This document shows, piece by piece, positions 34,025-42,590 of a stretch of 64,000 bases of DNA. The DNA lies in NCBI GenBank assembly GCA_905372355.1, contig CAJPOT010000007.1, positions 1 through 64,000 on the forward strand. The letters run 5' to 3'. The position numbers and the translations under genes were made by a program. This DNA is from an uncultured Selenomonas sp. Lineage in GTDB: Bacteria; Bacillota; Negativicutes; Selenomonadales; Selenomonadaceae. The stretch's first letter is position 1. Every line of letters begins with the position of its first letter. Below the pieces are notes generated by a model, which was not told the DNA's origin, searched no databases, and was given only the letters and a program-made list of their open reading frames with translations.

Positions 34025-35389
34025 ATGGAAAATCTAATACCTCTTCTCAATTCCATCGATTCGGTGCTTTGGGGACCGCCTCTCATCACCCTGCTCGTGG
34101 GGACGGGCATCTTTCTAACCGTACGCCTGCGTCTCCTGCAGGTCGTGCACCTGCCGCTCGCGCTCTCGCTCATCTTCCGCGCAAGAAATCGCGGCGAGGG
34201 CGACGTGTCGAGCTTCAAAGCTCTGTGCGTCGCGCTCGCCGCTACCGTCGGCACGGGCAACATCGTCGGCGTCGCGACGGCGGTCAAGGCGGGCGGCCCG
34301 GGCGCGATCTTCTGGATGTGGATGGCGGCCTTCTTCGGCATGGCGACGAAGTATGCCGAAGGACTGCTCGCCATCAAGTACCGCACGACGGACAGCCACG
34401 GCGACATCGCGGGCGGCCCGATGTTCTACATCGAAAAGGGGCTCGGGCGCGCGTGGCGTCCCATGGCAATCTTCTTCGCCTGTGCCTGCGTGCTTGTCGC
34501 CTTTTTCGGCATCGGCACCTTCCCGCAGGTCAACGCCATCGTCGACAGCGTAGAAATCTCGTTCGGCGTGCCGCGTTGGGCGACGGACTTCGCCATCACG
34601 GCGCTCATCGCCGCCATCACGCTCGGCGGACTCAAGAGCATCGCGCGCGTCGCCGCCGCCATCGTTCCCTTCATGGCGCTTTCCTACATCGCGCTTTCTC
34701 TCGTCCTCATCGTCATGAACATCGACGCCTTGCCGCACGCCATCGCCCTCATCCTGCAGAGCGCTTTCACGGGCGAGGCGGCCGTCGGCGGCTTCGCTGG
34801 CTCGACCATCATGATGGCAATGCAGAACGGCATCGCACGCGGCGTCTTCTCGAACGAATCGGGACTCGGCTCCGCGCCCATTGCGTCGGCCGCATCGAAG
34901 ACGAAGCGTCCGGCAGAGCAAGGCCTGATCTCCATGACGGGCACCTTCATCGACACGATCATCATCTGCACGATGACGGGGCTAGCGCTCGTCTTGACGG
35001 GCGCCTGGTCGGGGGATACGGCGGGCGCCGCCATGACGAGCGCCGCCTTCTCGGCAAACTACGGCGCAATCGGCAGCCACCTTCTGACGATCGCCCTCGT
35101 GCTCTTCGCATTCACGACGATCCTCGGCTGGAACTACTACGGCGAACGCGCAATTATCTACCTCTTCGAGCGCAAGGGCGTGCTGCCGTATCGCCTGATT
35201 TTCATCGCACTCGTCGCCTCGGGCGCATTCTTGAAGCTCGAAGCGATCTGGATCCTCGCCGACATCGTGAACGGCCTCATGGCGATTCCGAACCTCATCG
35301 CGCTCCTCCTGCTCTCGGGCGTCATCGTGCGCGAAACGAAGCTCTACATGGAATACGTCAAGCGCCATTCGAGAATCAAGCACTCGTAA
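34025..35389 (+). CDS. Sodium:alanine symporter (AGCS family)
   Basis: 454-residue transporter with about ten to eleven spans. AGCS signatures: GTGIFLTVRLRLLQVVHLP, FKALCVALAATVGTGNIVGVATAV, GGPGAIFWMWMAAFFGMATKYAEG, NGIARGVFSNESGLGSAPIA and FTTILGWNYYGERA. It imports alanine or glycine with Na+. The ATG at 34025 has GGAGGG with six-base spacing; the longer frame begins in a non-coding leader. A strong bidirectional terminator separates it from the convergent C4-dicarboxylate transporter. Confidence 0.93.
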   Translation: MENLIPLLNSIDSVLWGPPLITLLVGTGIFLTVRLRLLQVVHLPLALSLIFRARNRGEGDVSSFKALCVALAATVGTGNIVGVATAVKAGGPGAIFWMWMAAFFGMATKYAEGLLAIKYRTTDSHGDIAGGPMFYIEKGLGRAWRPMAIFFACACVLVAFFGIGTFPQVNAIVDSVEISFGVPRWATDFAITALIAAITLGGLKSIARVAAAIVPFMALSYIALSLVLIVMNIDALPHAIALILQSAFTGEAAVGGFAGSTIMMAMQNGIARGVFSNESGLGSAPIASAASKTKRPAEQGLISMTGTFIDTIIICTMTGLALVLTGAWSGDTAGAAMTSAAFSANYGAIGSHLLTIALVLFAFTTILGWNYYGERAIIYLFERKGVLPYRLIFIALVASGAFLKLEAIWILADIVNGLMAIPNLIALLLLSGVIVRETKLYMEYVKRHSRIKHS

Positions 35390-35404
35390 AATTCGAACCG
35401 AAGC

Positions 35405-35462
35405 AAGAAGTGCCCTCGTGATACCAAAAAGAATGGTATCATGAGGGCGCTTCTTGGTTTTT
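35405..35462. terminator. Bidirectional terminator between AGCS and Dcu genes
   Basis: Long hairpin with arms GAAGTGCCCTCGTGATACC and GGTATCATGAGGGCGCTTC (two mismatched positions), followed by TTGGTTTTTG on the plus strand. Confidence 0.85.
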
Positions 35463-35468
35463 GCAAAA

Positions 35469-36809
35469 TCAGAAGATCAGATGCGCGACGACGTAGCCTA
35501 CGCAGCAGCCGGAGATGACGCCTATGAGACCGGGGATCATGAAACTGTGGTTCAGCAGATACTTGCCGATGCGCGTCGTACCCGAACGATCAAAGCCGAT
35601 GCACGCGAGGTCAGAAGGATACGTGGGCAGAAAGAAGTAACCGTAGCACGCAGAGATGAACGACATGATGAGCACGGGGTCGACGCCGACGTTGAGCGCC
35701 ATCGGCACGACGATGGCAATGGCCGCCGCCTGCGAGTTGACAAGCTTCGACGTAAAGAAGGCTATGATCGCATAGGCCCACGGGTAAGCCTGCACAGTCG
35801 TGCCGAGGAAGTCCTTGAGAATCGCCATGTGTGCGCTGAAGTACGTGTTCGCCATCCATGCGACGCCGTAGACGGAGAGCAGAGCAACCATACCCGAGCG
35901 GAAGACCTGACTGTTGCCGACCTCCTTCGCCTTCACCTTGCAGAAAAGGAGGATGGCGGCAGCGATCAGGAGCATGATCATCTGGATGACCTCGGTCATG
36001 TCGATCGCCTTCATCTGTCCGAGCTTATCGGGAAAGTGCGGCAGAAGATTGGGATCGTTGCCAAGGATCGCGATGACGAAGATGCCAAAGAAGAAGATGA
36101 ACATCGCATGGTAATACGATCGCGGCAATTCCTGCCCCTGCAGACTCTCCGAGTCGCCGTAGACATACTCTTTATTCTTCGGATCCTTGATGAACTCTTG
36201 GAACGTCTCGTCCTTTTCCAGATCCTTGCCGCGACGGTAGCTCCAGAGCGCCGCGCAGACGACGCCCGTCAAAGTCGCCGGAATCGTCACGCCGAGCACC
36301 TGCAGCACGGAGACATGGTGCCCCGCCTGCGCCATAAAGGCGATGATGGAAACGACCGCAACAGACACGGGCGAGCCGCATATTCCCATCTGCGCCGCGA
36401 CGGAAGAAACCGCCATGGGGCGCTCGGGGCGAATGCCCTGCTTGATCGCCACGTCGTAGATGATGGGAAACATCGTGTAGACGACGTGCCCCGTGCCGCA
36501 GAGCACCGTCAGGAGCCACGTCGTGACAGGCGCGAAGATCGTGACCTGCTTCGGGTTGTTGCGCAGAAGCCTCTCCGCGTACTTGAGCATGACCGTGAGG
36601 CCGCCCGACGTCTGCAAAAAGCCCGCGCATGTGACAACTGCGAGAATCGTCAGCATGACGGAGATCGGCGGCACGCCCGGCTGGTAGCCGAAGACGAAGG
36701 TGTAGACGGCAAGTCCGATGCCGCTGATGACGGCAAGCCCGATGCCGCCGTGGTGCACGCCGAAGAGCAGACAGCCGAGCATCACAAGAAAGCCGAGAAC
36801 CATTTCCAT
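35469..36809 (-). CDS. Anaerobic C4-dicarboxylate transporter, Dcu family
   Basis: 446-residue membrane protein of the DcuA/DcuB family, which exchanges fumarate, malate or aspartate for succinate in anaerobes. MEMVLGFLVMLGCLLFGVHHGGIGLAVISG, APVTTWLLTVLCGTGHVVYTMFPIIYDVA, RPERPMAVSSVAAQMGICGSPVSVAVVS and CYGYFFLPTYPSDLACIGFDRSGTTRIGKYLLNHSFMIPGL are characteristic. The start at 36809 follows a GGAGGA. A clear promoter with an overlapping inverted repeat lies about 125 bases upstream, so expression is probably repressor-controlled. It fits succinate- or propionate-forming metabolism, as in Selenomonas. Confidence 0.93.
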   Translation of the reverse strand: MEMVLGFLVMLGCLLFGVHHGGIGLAVISGIGLAVYTFVFGYQPGVPPISVMLTILAVVTCAGFLQTSGGLTVMLKYAERLLRNNPKQVTIFAPVTTWLLTVLCGTGHVVYTMFPIIYDVAIKQGIRPERPMAVSSVAAQMGICGSPVSVAVVSIIAFMAQAGHHVSVLQVLGVTIPATLTGVVCAALWSYRRGKDLEKDETFQEFIKDPKNKEYVYGDSESLQGQELPRSYYHAMFIFFFGIFVIAILGNDPNLLPHFPDKLGQMKAIDMTEVIQMIMLLIAAAILLFCKVKAKEVGNSQVFRSGMVALLSVYGVAWMANTYFSAHMAILKDFLGTTVQAYPWAYAIIAFFTSKLVNSQAAAIAIVVPMALNVGVDPVLIMSFISACYGYFFLPTYPSDLACIGFDRSGTTRIGKYLLNHSFMIPGLIGVISGCCVGYVVAHLIF

Positions 36810-36931
36810 AAAGATTCCTCCTAAAATCCCACAGGGCGGCGCAAAAAGAGGCCTTCCCAAACAGCCTTGATCGGGGAAACCAAACTCCTTCCCTCCGTAT
36901 GGAATTTCAGAAACCTTGCCGATCATATAAC

Positions 36932-36953
36932 ACGATTATAATACAATAATCGT
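36932..36953. promoter_or_regulatory. Candidate operator over the Dcu promoter
   Basis: Perfect inverted repeat ACGATTAT-AATACA-ATAATCGT with 8-bp arms and 6-base spacer, covering the -10 box and most of the spacer of the promoter at 36935-36963. The regulator is unknown; the half-site does not match the Fnr, Crp or Rex consensus. Confidence 0.55.
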
Positions 36954-36963
36954 ATACAGGCAA
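36935..36963 (-). promoter_or_regulatory. Promoter of the Dcu transporter gene
   Basis: On the minus strand TTGCCT and TATAAT are separated by exactly 17 bases. Confidence 0.7.
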
Positions 36964-36964
36964 C

Positions 36965-36986
36965 AAAAAAGGGCGCGAAAGCGCCC
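36965..36986 (-). terminator. Rho-independent terminator of the small gene at 37006
   Basis: GGGCGC-GAAA-GCGCCC hairpin with a GNRA-type loop, followed on the minus strand by six T. Confidence 0.85.
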
Positions 36987-37005
36987 TGAAGAGGAAGATT
37001 TTTCC

Positions 37006-37320
37006 TCAATACTTGCGATGTTCCTTCACATAGTCGACGGGACGGCTCCAATCGACGTGGACGTCCGTAGCTTCCCAAAGACGCGTCAGAGCTGTCTTGA
37101 AGCTCTCGACATCGGCCGTCGGGTCGATCATTTCCTTGCTGAAATCGCGCAGATTCTCGTGCGGCACGCCAATCTCATGCTTCTCGGCCAGATATTTTTC
37201 CACGGCGCAACGGCCGTCCTCATCATCCAAGACGACGGTCGCTGCCTTCTTTTCCGCATCATATTCGATGTAGCCGAGATCCTTCTTGTACTGAATCGCT
37301 ACGCTGTAAGTCGTTGACAC
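37006..37320 (-). CDS. Small conserved protein of unknown function
   Basis: 104-residue acidic soluble protein; I do not recognise the family. It begins STTYSVAIQYKKDLGYIEYDAEKKAATVVLDDEDGRCAVEKYLAEKHEIGVP and ends WSRPVDYVKEHRKY, with no membrane segment or signal. The start is a GTG at 37320 preceded by AAGGTGA. It is a single-gene unit with its own terminator and diverges from the DUF441 gene. Codon use matches the neighbours, so it is probably a native gene restricted to this lineage. Confidence 0.7.
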   Translation of the reverse strand: MSTTYSVAIQYKKDLGYIEYDAEKKAATVVLDDEDGRCAVEKYLAEKHEIGVPHENLRDFSKEMIDPTADVESFKTALTRLWEATDVHVDWSRPVDYVKEHRKY

Positions 37321-37430
37321 GCTTTATCACCTTTCCTTATCTTCGTTTTTCCGCTATACTATATATACGATAGAAAATCCGCCGGCTCAGCGGCAATGTT
37401 CTCTCCATCAACACAAAGAAGGTGCTCTTC

Positions 37431-37886
37431 ATGTATTCCGAATACCTCATGCTGCTCCTGATCCTCGCCCTCGGCATCATCGGTCACAATACGACGGTCG
37501 CCTATGCCGTCATCATCGTGCTCGTTCTGAAGCTTCTCGGACTGACGGCAATGCTCGACATCCTTTCCGTCAATGGGCTGAACTGGGGCATCGTACTCCT
37601 TTTGGCTGCCATCCTCGTGCCGATTGCGACAGGCGACGTGACCATCGCCAACATGATCGATGCCTTCAAGAGTCCCCTGGGCATAGCCGCCATCGTCTGT
37701 GGTGTTCTCGCTGCCATGGCGGGCGGCGGCGGCGTCGAGCTGCTGAAAAATGATCCGCACATCGTCGCCGCACTCATCATCGGCACGATCATCGGCGTGT
37801 GCTTCTTCAAGGGTGTCGCCGTCGGGCCTCTGATCGCGGGCGGCATGACCTACGCACTAATGAAGCTTTTCGCCTCTATCAAATAG
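37431..37886 (+). CDS. DUF441-family small membrane protein (YeaL-like)
   Basis: 151-residue membrane protein with four predicted spans (about 5-25, 45-65, 80-100, 110-140), length and sequence typical of DUF441. Characteristic parts are LNWGIVLLLAAILVPIATGDVT, FKSPLGIAAIVCGVLAAMAGGGGVELL and GTIIGVCFFKGVAVGPLIAGGMTY. Function unknown; family members are widespread in Firmicutes and Proteobacteria. The ATG at 37431 follows GAAGGTG with six-base spacing. Confidence 0.88.
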   Translation: MYSEYLMLLLILALGIIGHNTTVAYAVIIVLVLKLLGLTAMLDILSVNGLNWGIVLLLAAILVPIATGDVTIANMIDAFKSPLGIAAIVCGVLAAMAGGGGVELLKNDPHIVAALIIGTIIGVCFFKGVAVGPLIAGGMTYALMKLFASIK

Positions 37887-37946
37887 CTCGCTCACCTCAG
37901 CCAAGCTGCATCCCGGCACATTCTCACTACCTAAATCATACGGCTT

Positions 37947-39212
37947 TCATTCCAGCAATTTGCGCATCGCCTTGGCATTTTCCTTGGCGGTGCGCTTCTT
38001 GTCGTAGAGGACGACCGCCTTGTCCTGTTCTGCCTCATCCTTTGCGAGCACAAGCTCGACGCGCTCGCCGAGGATGCGTTTCGCCTGGCGTAGCACAAGC
38101 TCCATTGAGGAATCACTCGCAACGATCACATACGTTCGCGCGAGGTCGCTGTGCGCCGCGTGCAGGAGTTCCGCTACCGACGGGCATTCCTCGCGCCTGC
38201 CCGGCACGATGACGTTCGCGCCGAGTTCCGTCAAGCGCAGGCCGCGCGCTGCATCCGACGCGACGGCGAGGAGCGCGACGGGCAGCAGCGACTCATAGTC
38301 CGCCGTCAAGGCATGCGCCTCCGCCATGTCTGTCACACGGAACGACTGCAGCTTACCCCAGCCGATCGCCTGCTCGACGACGGCGCCCGGATGATCGGTG
38401 TGTACATGGACGAGCAGGGAGCGCTCATCGTGCACGACGGCGACGAAGCGGCAATCCTCCTGCAGGCGATGCTCGACGTCACGCGCACGCGCCTTGCTTC
38501 CGACGATACGAAACGTCACGCAGTACGGGCGCACGAGGTCGCGGCGCGGGTCAGGAATCGAAAGCCGATCTTCTCCCATACCGAGCGACAGGCTCACAGC
38601 CGGCGAGACGAAGTGCCCATCGAGTCCCTTCATACAACCCTGCAAAAACGTCTGCATGACGAGCGCACCCGGCTCTTCGCGCTTTTCCTCCGCCAGAGCC
38701 TTCCGTCCCTCGTCAATCGCCGTCTGCAGGATCTCTGCGATCGGAAGATTTGCGCGCACCGCATGGTACGCGCCCTTCGCCACTGCCTTGGCGGCGGCGA
38801 CAAGCACCGTTTCCACTGTCGGAGGCAGTACGCGCTGCGCGTAGAGAATGCCGTACTGGAACGCCTTGCCGAATTCTGACGAAGTCGTGTCATTCTTTCC
38901 CGACAGCCCCTTCGCGATGCCGCGCAGGAGCTGTGCGAGCACGACGCCCGACGTACCTCGCGCGCCGAGCACCGCCGCACTCGCTACACGCCTCGCAAGG
39001 CCACCGATGCTCTCATCTTTCACGTCGACGAGCGGCATGACCGCCGCGCCCATCGTGCGCAGCACATGCGTACCCGGAAGCGCTGAGCGCTCCCCCTGCC
39101 TCTTTCTTGAAAGCGCGTCAATGCCCTCATATTCCAGAAGAAACTCCCCGTAAGCGCCGCTTAACATGCGTTTGAAATCGCTTCCCGTAATGACTTCTCG
39201 ATTGCCCGTCAT
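37947..39212 (-). CDS. Degenerate FakA/YloV-like (DhaL/DAK2 domain) protein lacking the kinase motif
   Basis: 421 residues aligning with fatty-acid kinase FakA (YloV). The conserved VLGARGTSGVVLAQLLRGIAKGL (83-105), TVETVLVAAAKAV, and the middle-domain VHDERSLLVHVHTDHPGAVVEQAIGWGKLQSFRVTDM are plain. The DhaL metal/ADP motif normally reading PVPDGDTGTNM should fall near residues 37-48 but is replaced by RKRQGERSALPGTH. The later ...VVDSGGKG... loop is also missing, and the protein is about 130 residues shorter than YloV. It therefore probably cannot bind Mg-ATP and may be a regulatory or lipid-binding relic. ATG at 39212 follows AGAAGG; a start six codons upstream is possible. It is convergent with the DUF441 gene. 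Confidence 0.78.
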   Translation of the reverse strand: MTGNREVITGSDFKRMLSGAYGEFLLEYEGIDALSRKRQGERSALPGTHVLRTMGAAVMPLVDVKDESIGGLARRVASAAVLGARGTSGVVLAQLLRGIAKGLSGKNDTTSSEFGKAFQYGILYAQRVLPPTVETVLVAAAKAVAKGAYHAVRANLPIAEILQTAIDEGRKALAEEKREEPGALVMQTFLQGCMKGLDGHFVSPAVSLSLGMGEDRLSIPDPRRDLVRPYCVTFRIVGSKARARDVEHRLQEDCRFVAVVHDERSLLVHVHTDHPGAVVEQAIGWGKLQSFRVTDMAEAHALTADYESLLPVALLAVASDAARGLRLTELGANVIVPGRREECPSVAELLHAAHSDLARTYVIVASDSSMELVLRQAKRILGERVELVLAKDEAEQDKAVVLYDKKRTAKENAKAMRKLLE

Positions 39213-39343
39213 AGGATCCCTTCTCTCCATTCAAATAATTTGTAGAAAATTTCCTGCAAGAAACAGGATTCTTTTATAGTATTCGCGAAATAAGAGAATT
39301 AACCTTCTATAAAACTTCAATAAATCCATTTCCGCAATTAATT

Positions 39344-39620
39344 TACCATGAAAGTCCAAGAAGTCAAGCCCAGCGGGCGCAGACGGATTGGCTCTTTCAT
39401 GTAAGGCGTGTGGACATATGTACAGCGTGCCTCTTTGATGCGCTGTCGCAGGAAACGGGCAAGAACATGACTCGTGCTGCTTCGCGCGGCGGCTGAACAT
39501 ATGTCCAGAAAGTTTGCCATGAAAGTCCAAGAAGTCAAGCCCAGGGGGCGCAGACGGATTGGCTCTTTCATGTAAGGGCGGCGCACAACGTCCACGAAGC
39601 GGACGTTGTGCGTGCAGTTT
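39344..39620 (+). repeat. Family A mosaic repeat, copy 3 (unit, long spacer, unit, short spacer)
   Basis: The fullest copy: hairpin unit 39344-39406, long spacer bounded by GGACATATGTACAGCG and GGCTGAACATATGTCC to about 39512, second unit 39514-39576, and the short palindrome GCACAACGTCC/GGACGTTGTGC to about 39615. Outer stem TGAAAG/CTTTCA; hairpin tip GCCC-AGC-GGGC and GCCC-AGG-GGGC. It fills the intergenic region before the FtsA-like gene. Confidence 0.9.
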
Positions 39621-39695
39621 AGCGCGAAAGGCGCAGGAGAAGCACTGGCAAATGCCTGCGCCGTGCGGAAGCGAGAAGAGCAAAGGAGTCATTCG

Positions 39696-42296
39696 ATGCC
39701 TAGAACAAGAAAGACCTCGGCGAAAACAAAAGAACTGAAAGGCCTCGCCACGGAAGCCATTGTTTCCGAAGCCGCCTCAGGCGAGAGCATCCCTCCAAGC
39801 GAAACGGAAACTGCGGGGACGCAGACCTCTGCACTCTCCGCACCGGATGCGGCAAAGACACGAGAAGAAACCGCTGCCAGTGCAAACGATACGGCAGCGG
39901 TCGCCGCAAAGGACGAAGCGAACGACGCTGCAGATGAAGCCCCCAGCGATACGGCAAAACCCGCCGCCAAAAAGCGCGGCAGGAAGCCCGCTGCCAAGAC
40001 GGCGACGAGGAGCACGCGCGCCAAAGGCACGAAAGCTGCCGACAAGAAGACGACGAAGCGCACCGCCAAAAAGAATACTGCCGAAACCACGACTGCAGGA
40101 ACGAAGAAGAAGCCGCACGGCGAGCCGATCTTCGCGCTCGACATCGGCACGCGCAGCATCATCGGCATCGTCGCTGAAAAACTCGACAACGAGCAGATGC
40201 GCATCCTCGCGACTGTGCGCCGCGAGCACAAGACGCGCGCCATGCTCGACGGCCAGATTCACGACGTACCGCAAGTCGCCGACCTCATCCGCGAGGTCAA
40301 GCGCGAGCTGGAAAAGACGACAGGACCTTTGAAGTCCGCCTCCGTTGCCGCTGCTGGCCGCGCCCTCTACACCATGACCGCTGAAGCCTCCGTCGAGATC
40401 AACGGCGTCATCACCGACGAGCAGCAGCGCGCCCTCGACTTCTCAGGCGTGCAGGCAGCGCAGGCGAAACTCGCCAGTTCCAAGGACATCGAAGACCCTG
40501 GTCGCTACTACTGTGTCGGCTACAGCACGATCCAGTACACGCTCGACGACATCCCCTTGAAGAGCCTCGTCGGTCAGCGCGGCAAGATCGCCAGAGCGAC
40601 CGTCATCGCCACCTTCCTGCCGCGCCAGGTCATCGACTCCATGCAGTCGGCCCTCAGGGACGTCGGCCTTGAGATGCACGCGCTTACCTTGGAGCCGATC
40701 GCCGCCATCAATGTCCTCATTCCGCCGACGATGCGCCACCTGAACCTCGTGCTCGTCGACATCGGCGCAGGCACGTCCGACGTCGCCATCACGAAGAACG
40801 GCTCCATCATCGCCTACGGCATGGTGCCCCTGGCGGGCGACGAGATCACCGAGGCCATCAGCCAGCGCTACCTCCTCGACTTCAACGTGGCGGAAGAAGT
40901 CAAGCGCAACGCCTCCGCCGGACGAGAATCAAAATTCACCGATATCCTCGGCACGGAATACGACCTCGGTCCCTCCGACGTCATCGGACCGATCATGCCG
41001 AACATCCAGAACCTCGCCGACTCCATCGCACGTCAAGTGCTCGAACTCAACGGCGACTCGCCGCAGGCCGTCATGCTTGTCGGCGGCGGCTCACAGACTC
41101 CGGGACTCGCCGCGCTCGTATCAAAAGCTCTCTCCGTGCCCGAAAACCGCGTCGCCGTGCGCCATCCTGAGAGCGTCATCGGCGTCGAGGCCATCCCCGA
41201 AGAGCTGCAGACGCCCGATGCCGTCACGCCCTTAGGCATCTTGAAGATTGCCTCGATCAACCTGCTGCACTTCCTCTCCGTCTACGTCAATGAGCAGGAG
41301 ATCAACCTCTTCAACTTCCGCGACCTCACCGTATCCGACGCACTTTTGAATGCCGGCATCCAACTCAAGAAATACAACGGCCGTCCCGGCCTCGGACTCA
41401 TGGTCACGGTCAACGGCGAGAAGAAATTCTTCCCCGGCTCGCTTCCCTCCATGGCGATCCTGAAGCTCGACGGCGAGGACACGACGCTCGACGCCCTCGT
41501 CAAGGCGGGCTGCCGCATCACCGTCGCCCACGGCAAGGACGGCGAGACGCCCGAAGTGCGCCTCGCCGACGTCCTGCAGATCGAGCCGGACTTTCCGCTC
41601 GAAATCAACGGCAAGGAGACGCACATCCACCAGGCCGCCTACGTCAACGGCGAAGCCGCCGCTCCCGATCGACTGCTCGCCGACAACGACATCATCGAGA
41701 GCAAGGAACCGCGCACCTTGGGCGAGGCTCTGAAAGCCGCCGGCTACCCGCCGACGGGCCGCAAGATCCGCTACACGCTCAACGACAACAATGCGCAGTA
41801 CGTCGTATCGCCCGAAATTCTGCTGAATGACGCACCCGCGACGATCTCCGAGCCGATTCACGAAGGCGATCGCATCGAATATCAGATGACGGCAGAGCCA
41901 AAGCTCAGCGATGTGCTCGACATCTCGCGCCTGCAGTCCGCCGTTACCATCACCTACAACGATCAGGAATACGAAATCCCCTCCGCCTCCCTGGAACTTG
42001 AGGTCAACGGTCACAAGGCGTCGCCCGGCACCTACCTCGAAGACGGCAGCGTCGTCTACTACAGAATTTCCGAAAAAAAGGCGACGACCGTCAACGAAGC
42101 TCTGCTCGCTGTCGGCTTTGAGCCGCCGCCAGCCACGAGCCGCGTCAGCGTCTCCATCTTCGTCAACCGCCGTCCCGTCGTCTTCACCGACCCCATCAAG
42201 AACGGCGACCGCCTCGACATCGTTATCAAGCCCCTGCCTGCGCCCACGACTCCCACGGGCTTCAGCGGCATCCCCGGCACAGCCGCGCAGTCGTAA
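39696..42296 (+). CDS. FtsA-type actin-like ATPase with long Lys/Ala-rich N-terminus and extended C-terminus
   Basis: 866 residues. Residues 1-145 are low-complexity, alanine-, threonine- and lysine-rich (KKRGRKPAAKTATRSTRAKG, KKTTKRTAKKN), resembling nucleic-acid-binding tails. From about 145 an FtsA/PilM-type actin-fold domain begins: FALDIGTRSIIGIVAE (phosphate 1), VLVDIGAGTSDVAIT (phosphate 2) and VMLVGGGSQTPGLAALVSKAL (adenosine). The 1C-like insert HALTLEPIAAINVL is also present. Beyond about 510 lie repeated small beta-rich domains (LFNFRDLTVSDALLNAG, PRTLGEALKAAGYPPTGRKIRYTLND, ATTVNEALLAVGFEPP) of ubiquitin/SLBB-like look. The usual FtsA membrane helix at the C-terminus is absent. 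AAGGAG precedes the ATG. Role in division or cell shape is inferred. Confidence 0.82.
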   Translation: MPRTRKTSAKTKELKGLATEAIVSEAASGESIPPSETETAGTQTSALSAPDAAKTREETAASANDTAAVAAKDEANDAADEAPSDTAKPAAKKRGRKPAAKTATRSTRAKGTKAADKKTTKRTAKKNTAETTTAGTKKKPHGEPIFALDIGTRSIIGIVAEKLDNEQMRILATVRREHKTRAMLDGQIHDVPQVADLIREVKRELEKTTGPLKSASVAAAGRALYTMTAEASVEINGVITDEQQRALDFSGVQAAQAKLASSKDIEDPGRYYCVGYSTIQYTLDDIPLKSLVGQRGKIARATVIATFLPRQVIDSMQSALRDVGLEMHALTLEPIAAINVLIPPTMRHLNLVLVDIGAGTSDVAITKNGSIIAYGMVPLAGDEITEAISQRYLLDFNVAEEVKRNASAGRESKFTDILGTEYDLGPSDVIGPIMPNIQNLADSIARQVLELNGDSPQAVMLVGGGSQTPGLAALVSKALSVPENRVAVRHPESVIGVEAIPEELQTPDAVTPLGILKIASINLLHFLSVYVNEQEINLFNFRDLTVSDALLNAGIQLKKYNGRPGLGLMVTVNGEKKFFPGSLPSMAILKLDGEDTTLDALVKAGCRITVAHGKDGETPEVRLADVLQIEPDFPLEINGKETHIHQAAYVNGEAAAPDRLLADNDIIESKEPRTLGEALKAAGYPPTGRKIRYTLNDNNAQYVVSPEILLNDAPATISEPIHEGDRIEYQMTAEPKLSDVLDISRLQSAVTITYNDQEYEIPSASLELEVNGHKASPGTYLEDGSVVYYRISEKKATTVNEALLAVGFEPPPATSRVSVSIFVNRRPVVFTDPIKNGDRLDIVIKPLPAPTTPTGFSGIPGTAAQS

Positions 42297-42341
42297 AGCA
42301 GGGCGCAGTCCGCACGCGGCGAAGCCCTCTGAAACTCCCCC

Positions 42342-42370
42342 TTGCCACACCAATCGATCTATGGTACAAT
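42342..42370 (+). promoter_or_regulatory. Promoter of tRNA-Gly
   Basis: TTGCCA and TACAAT with 17-base spacing, ending 16 bases before the tRNA. Confidence 0.75.
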
Positions 42371-42386
42371 ACTTTGCGTAGCATTC

Positions 42387-42460
42387 GCGGGCATAGTTCA
42401 TCGGTAGAATACGAGCTTCCCAAGCTCGGGAGGTGGGTTCGATTCCCATTGCCCGCTCCA
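42387..42460 (+). tRNA. tRNA-Gly(CCC)
   Basis: Complete cloverleaf: acceptor stem GCGGGCA/TGCCCGC, D-arm AGTTCATCGGTAGAAT, anticodon stem CGAGC/GCTCG with loop TTCCCAA (anticodon CCC), T-arm GGTGGGTTCGATTCCCATT, genome-encoded CCA. It has its own promoter and terminator. Confidence 0.97.
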
Positions 42461-42471
42461 TGCGAGTACCT

Positions 42472-42499
42472 AGAGCTGTCGGAAACGGCAGCTCTTTTT
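42472..42499 (+). terminator. Terminator of tRNA-Gly
   Basis: AGAGCTG/CAGCTCT hairpin with a 10-base loop and five T. Confidence 0.8.
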
Positions 42500-42590
42500 G
42501 TATAGAACTCGCACACTAAAATGCAGGCTTTGTGATCATTTCGCACCGCATTTGCCAGAACCCGACCGATCCTCAAAAAGGAGCAACCCA

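Noticed and set aside
35454..36824. Plus-strand frame of 456 codons opposite the Dcu transporter
   Set aside because: Rich in Arg, His, Asp as expected for an antisense shadow of a membrane protein gene; the Dcu frame is certain.
39344..39620. Regularly repeated units as a CRISPR array
   Set aside because: Only two units, separated by palindromic sequences shared with other loci, not unique spacers; no cas genes nearby.
41232..42461. Minus-strand frame of 409 codons opposite the FtsA-like gene and across tRNA-Gly
   Set aside because: Runs through a tRNA gene and opposite a well-supported coding frame.
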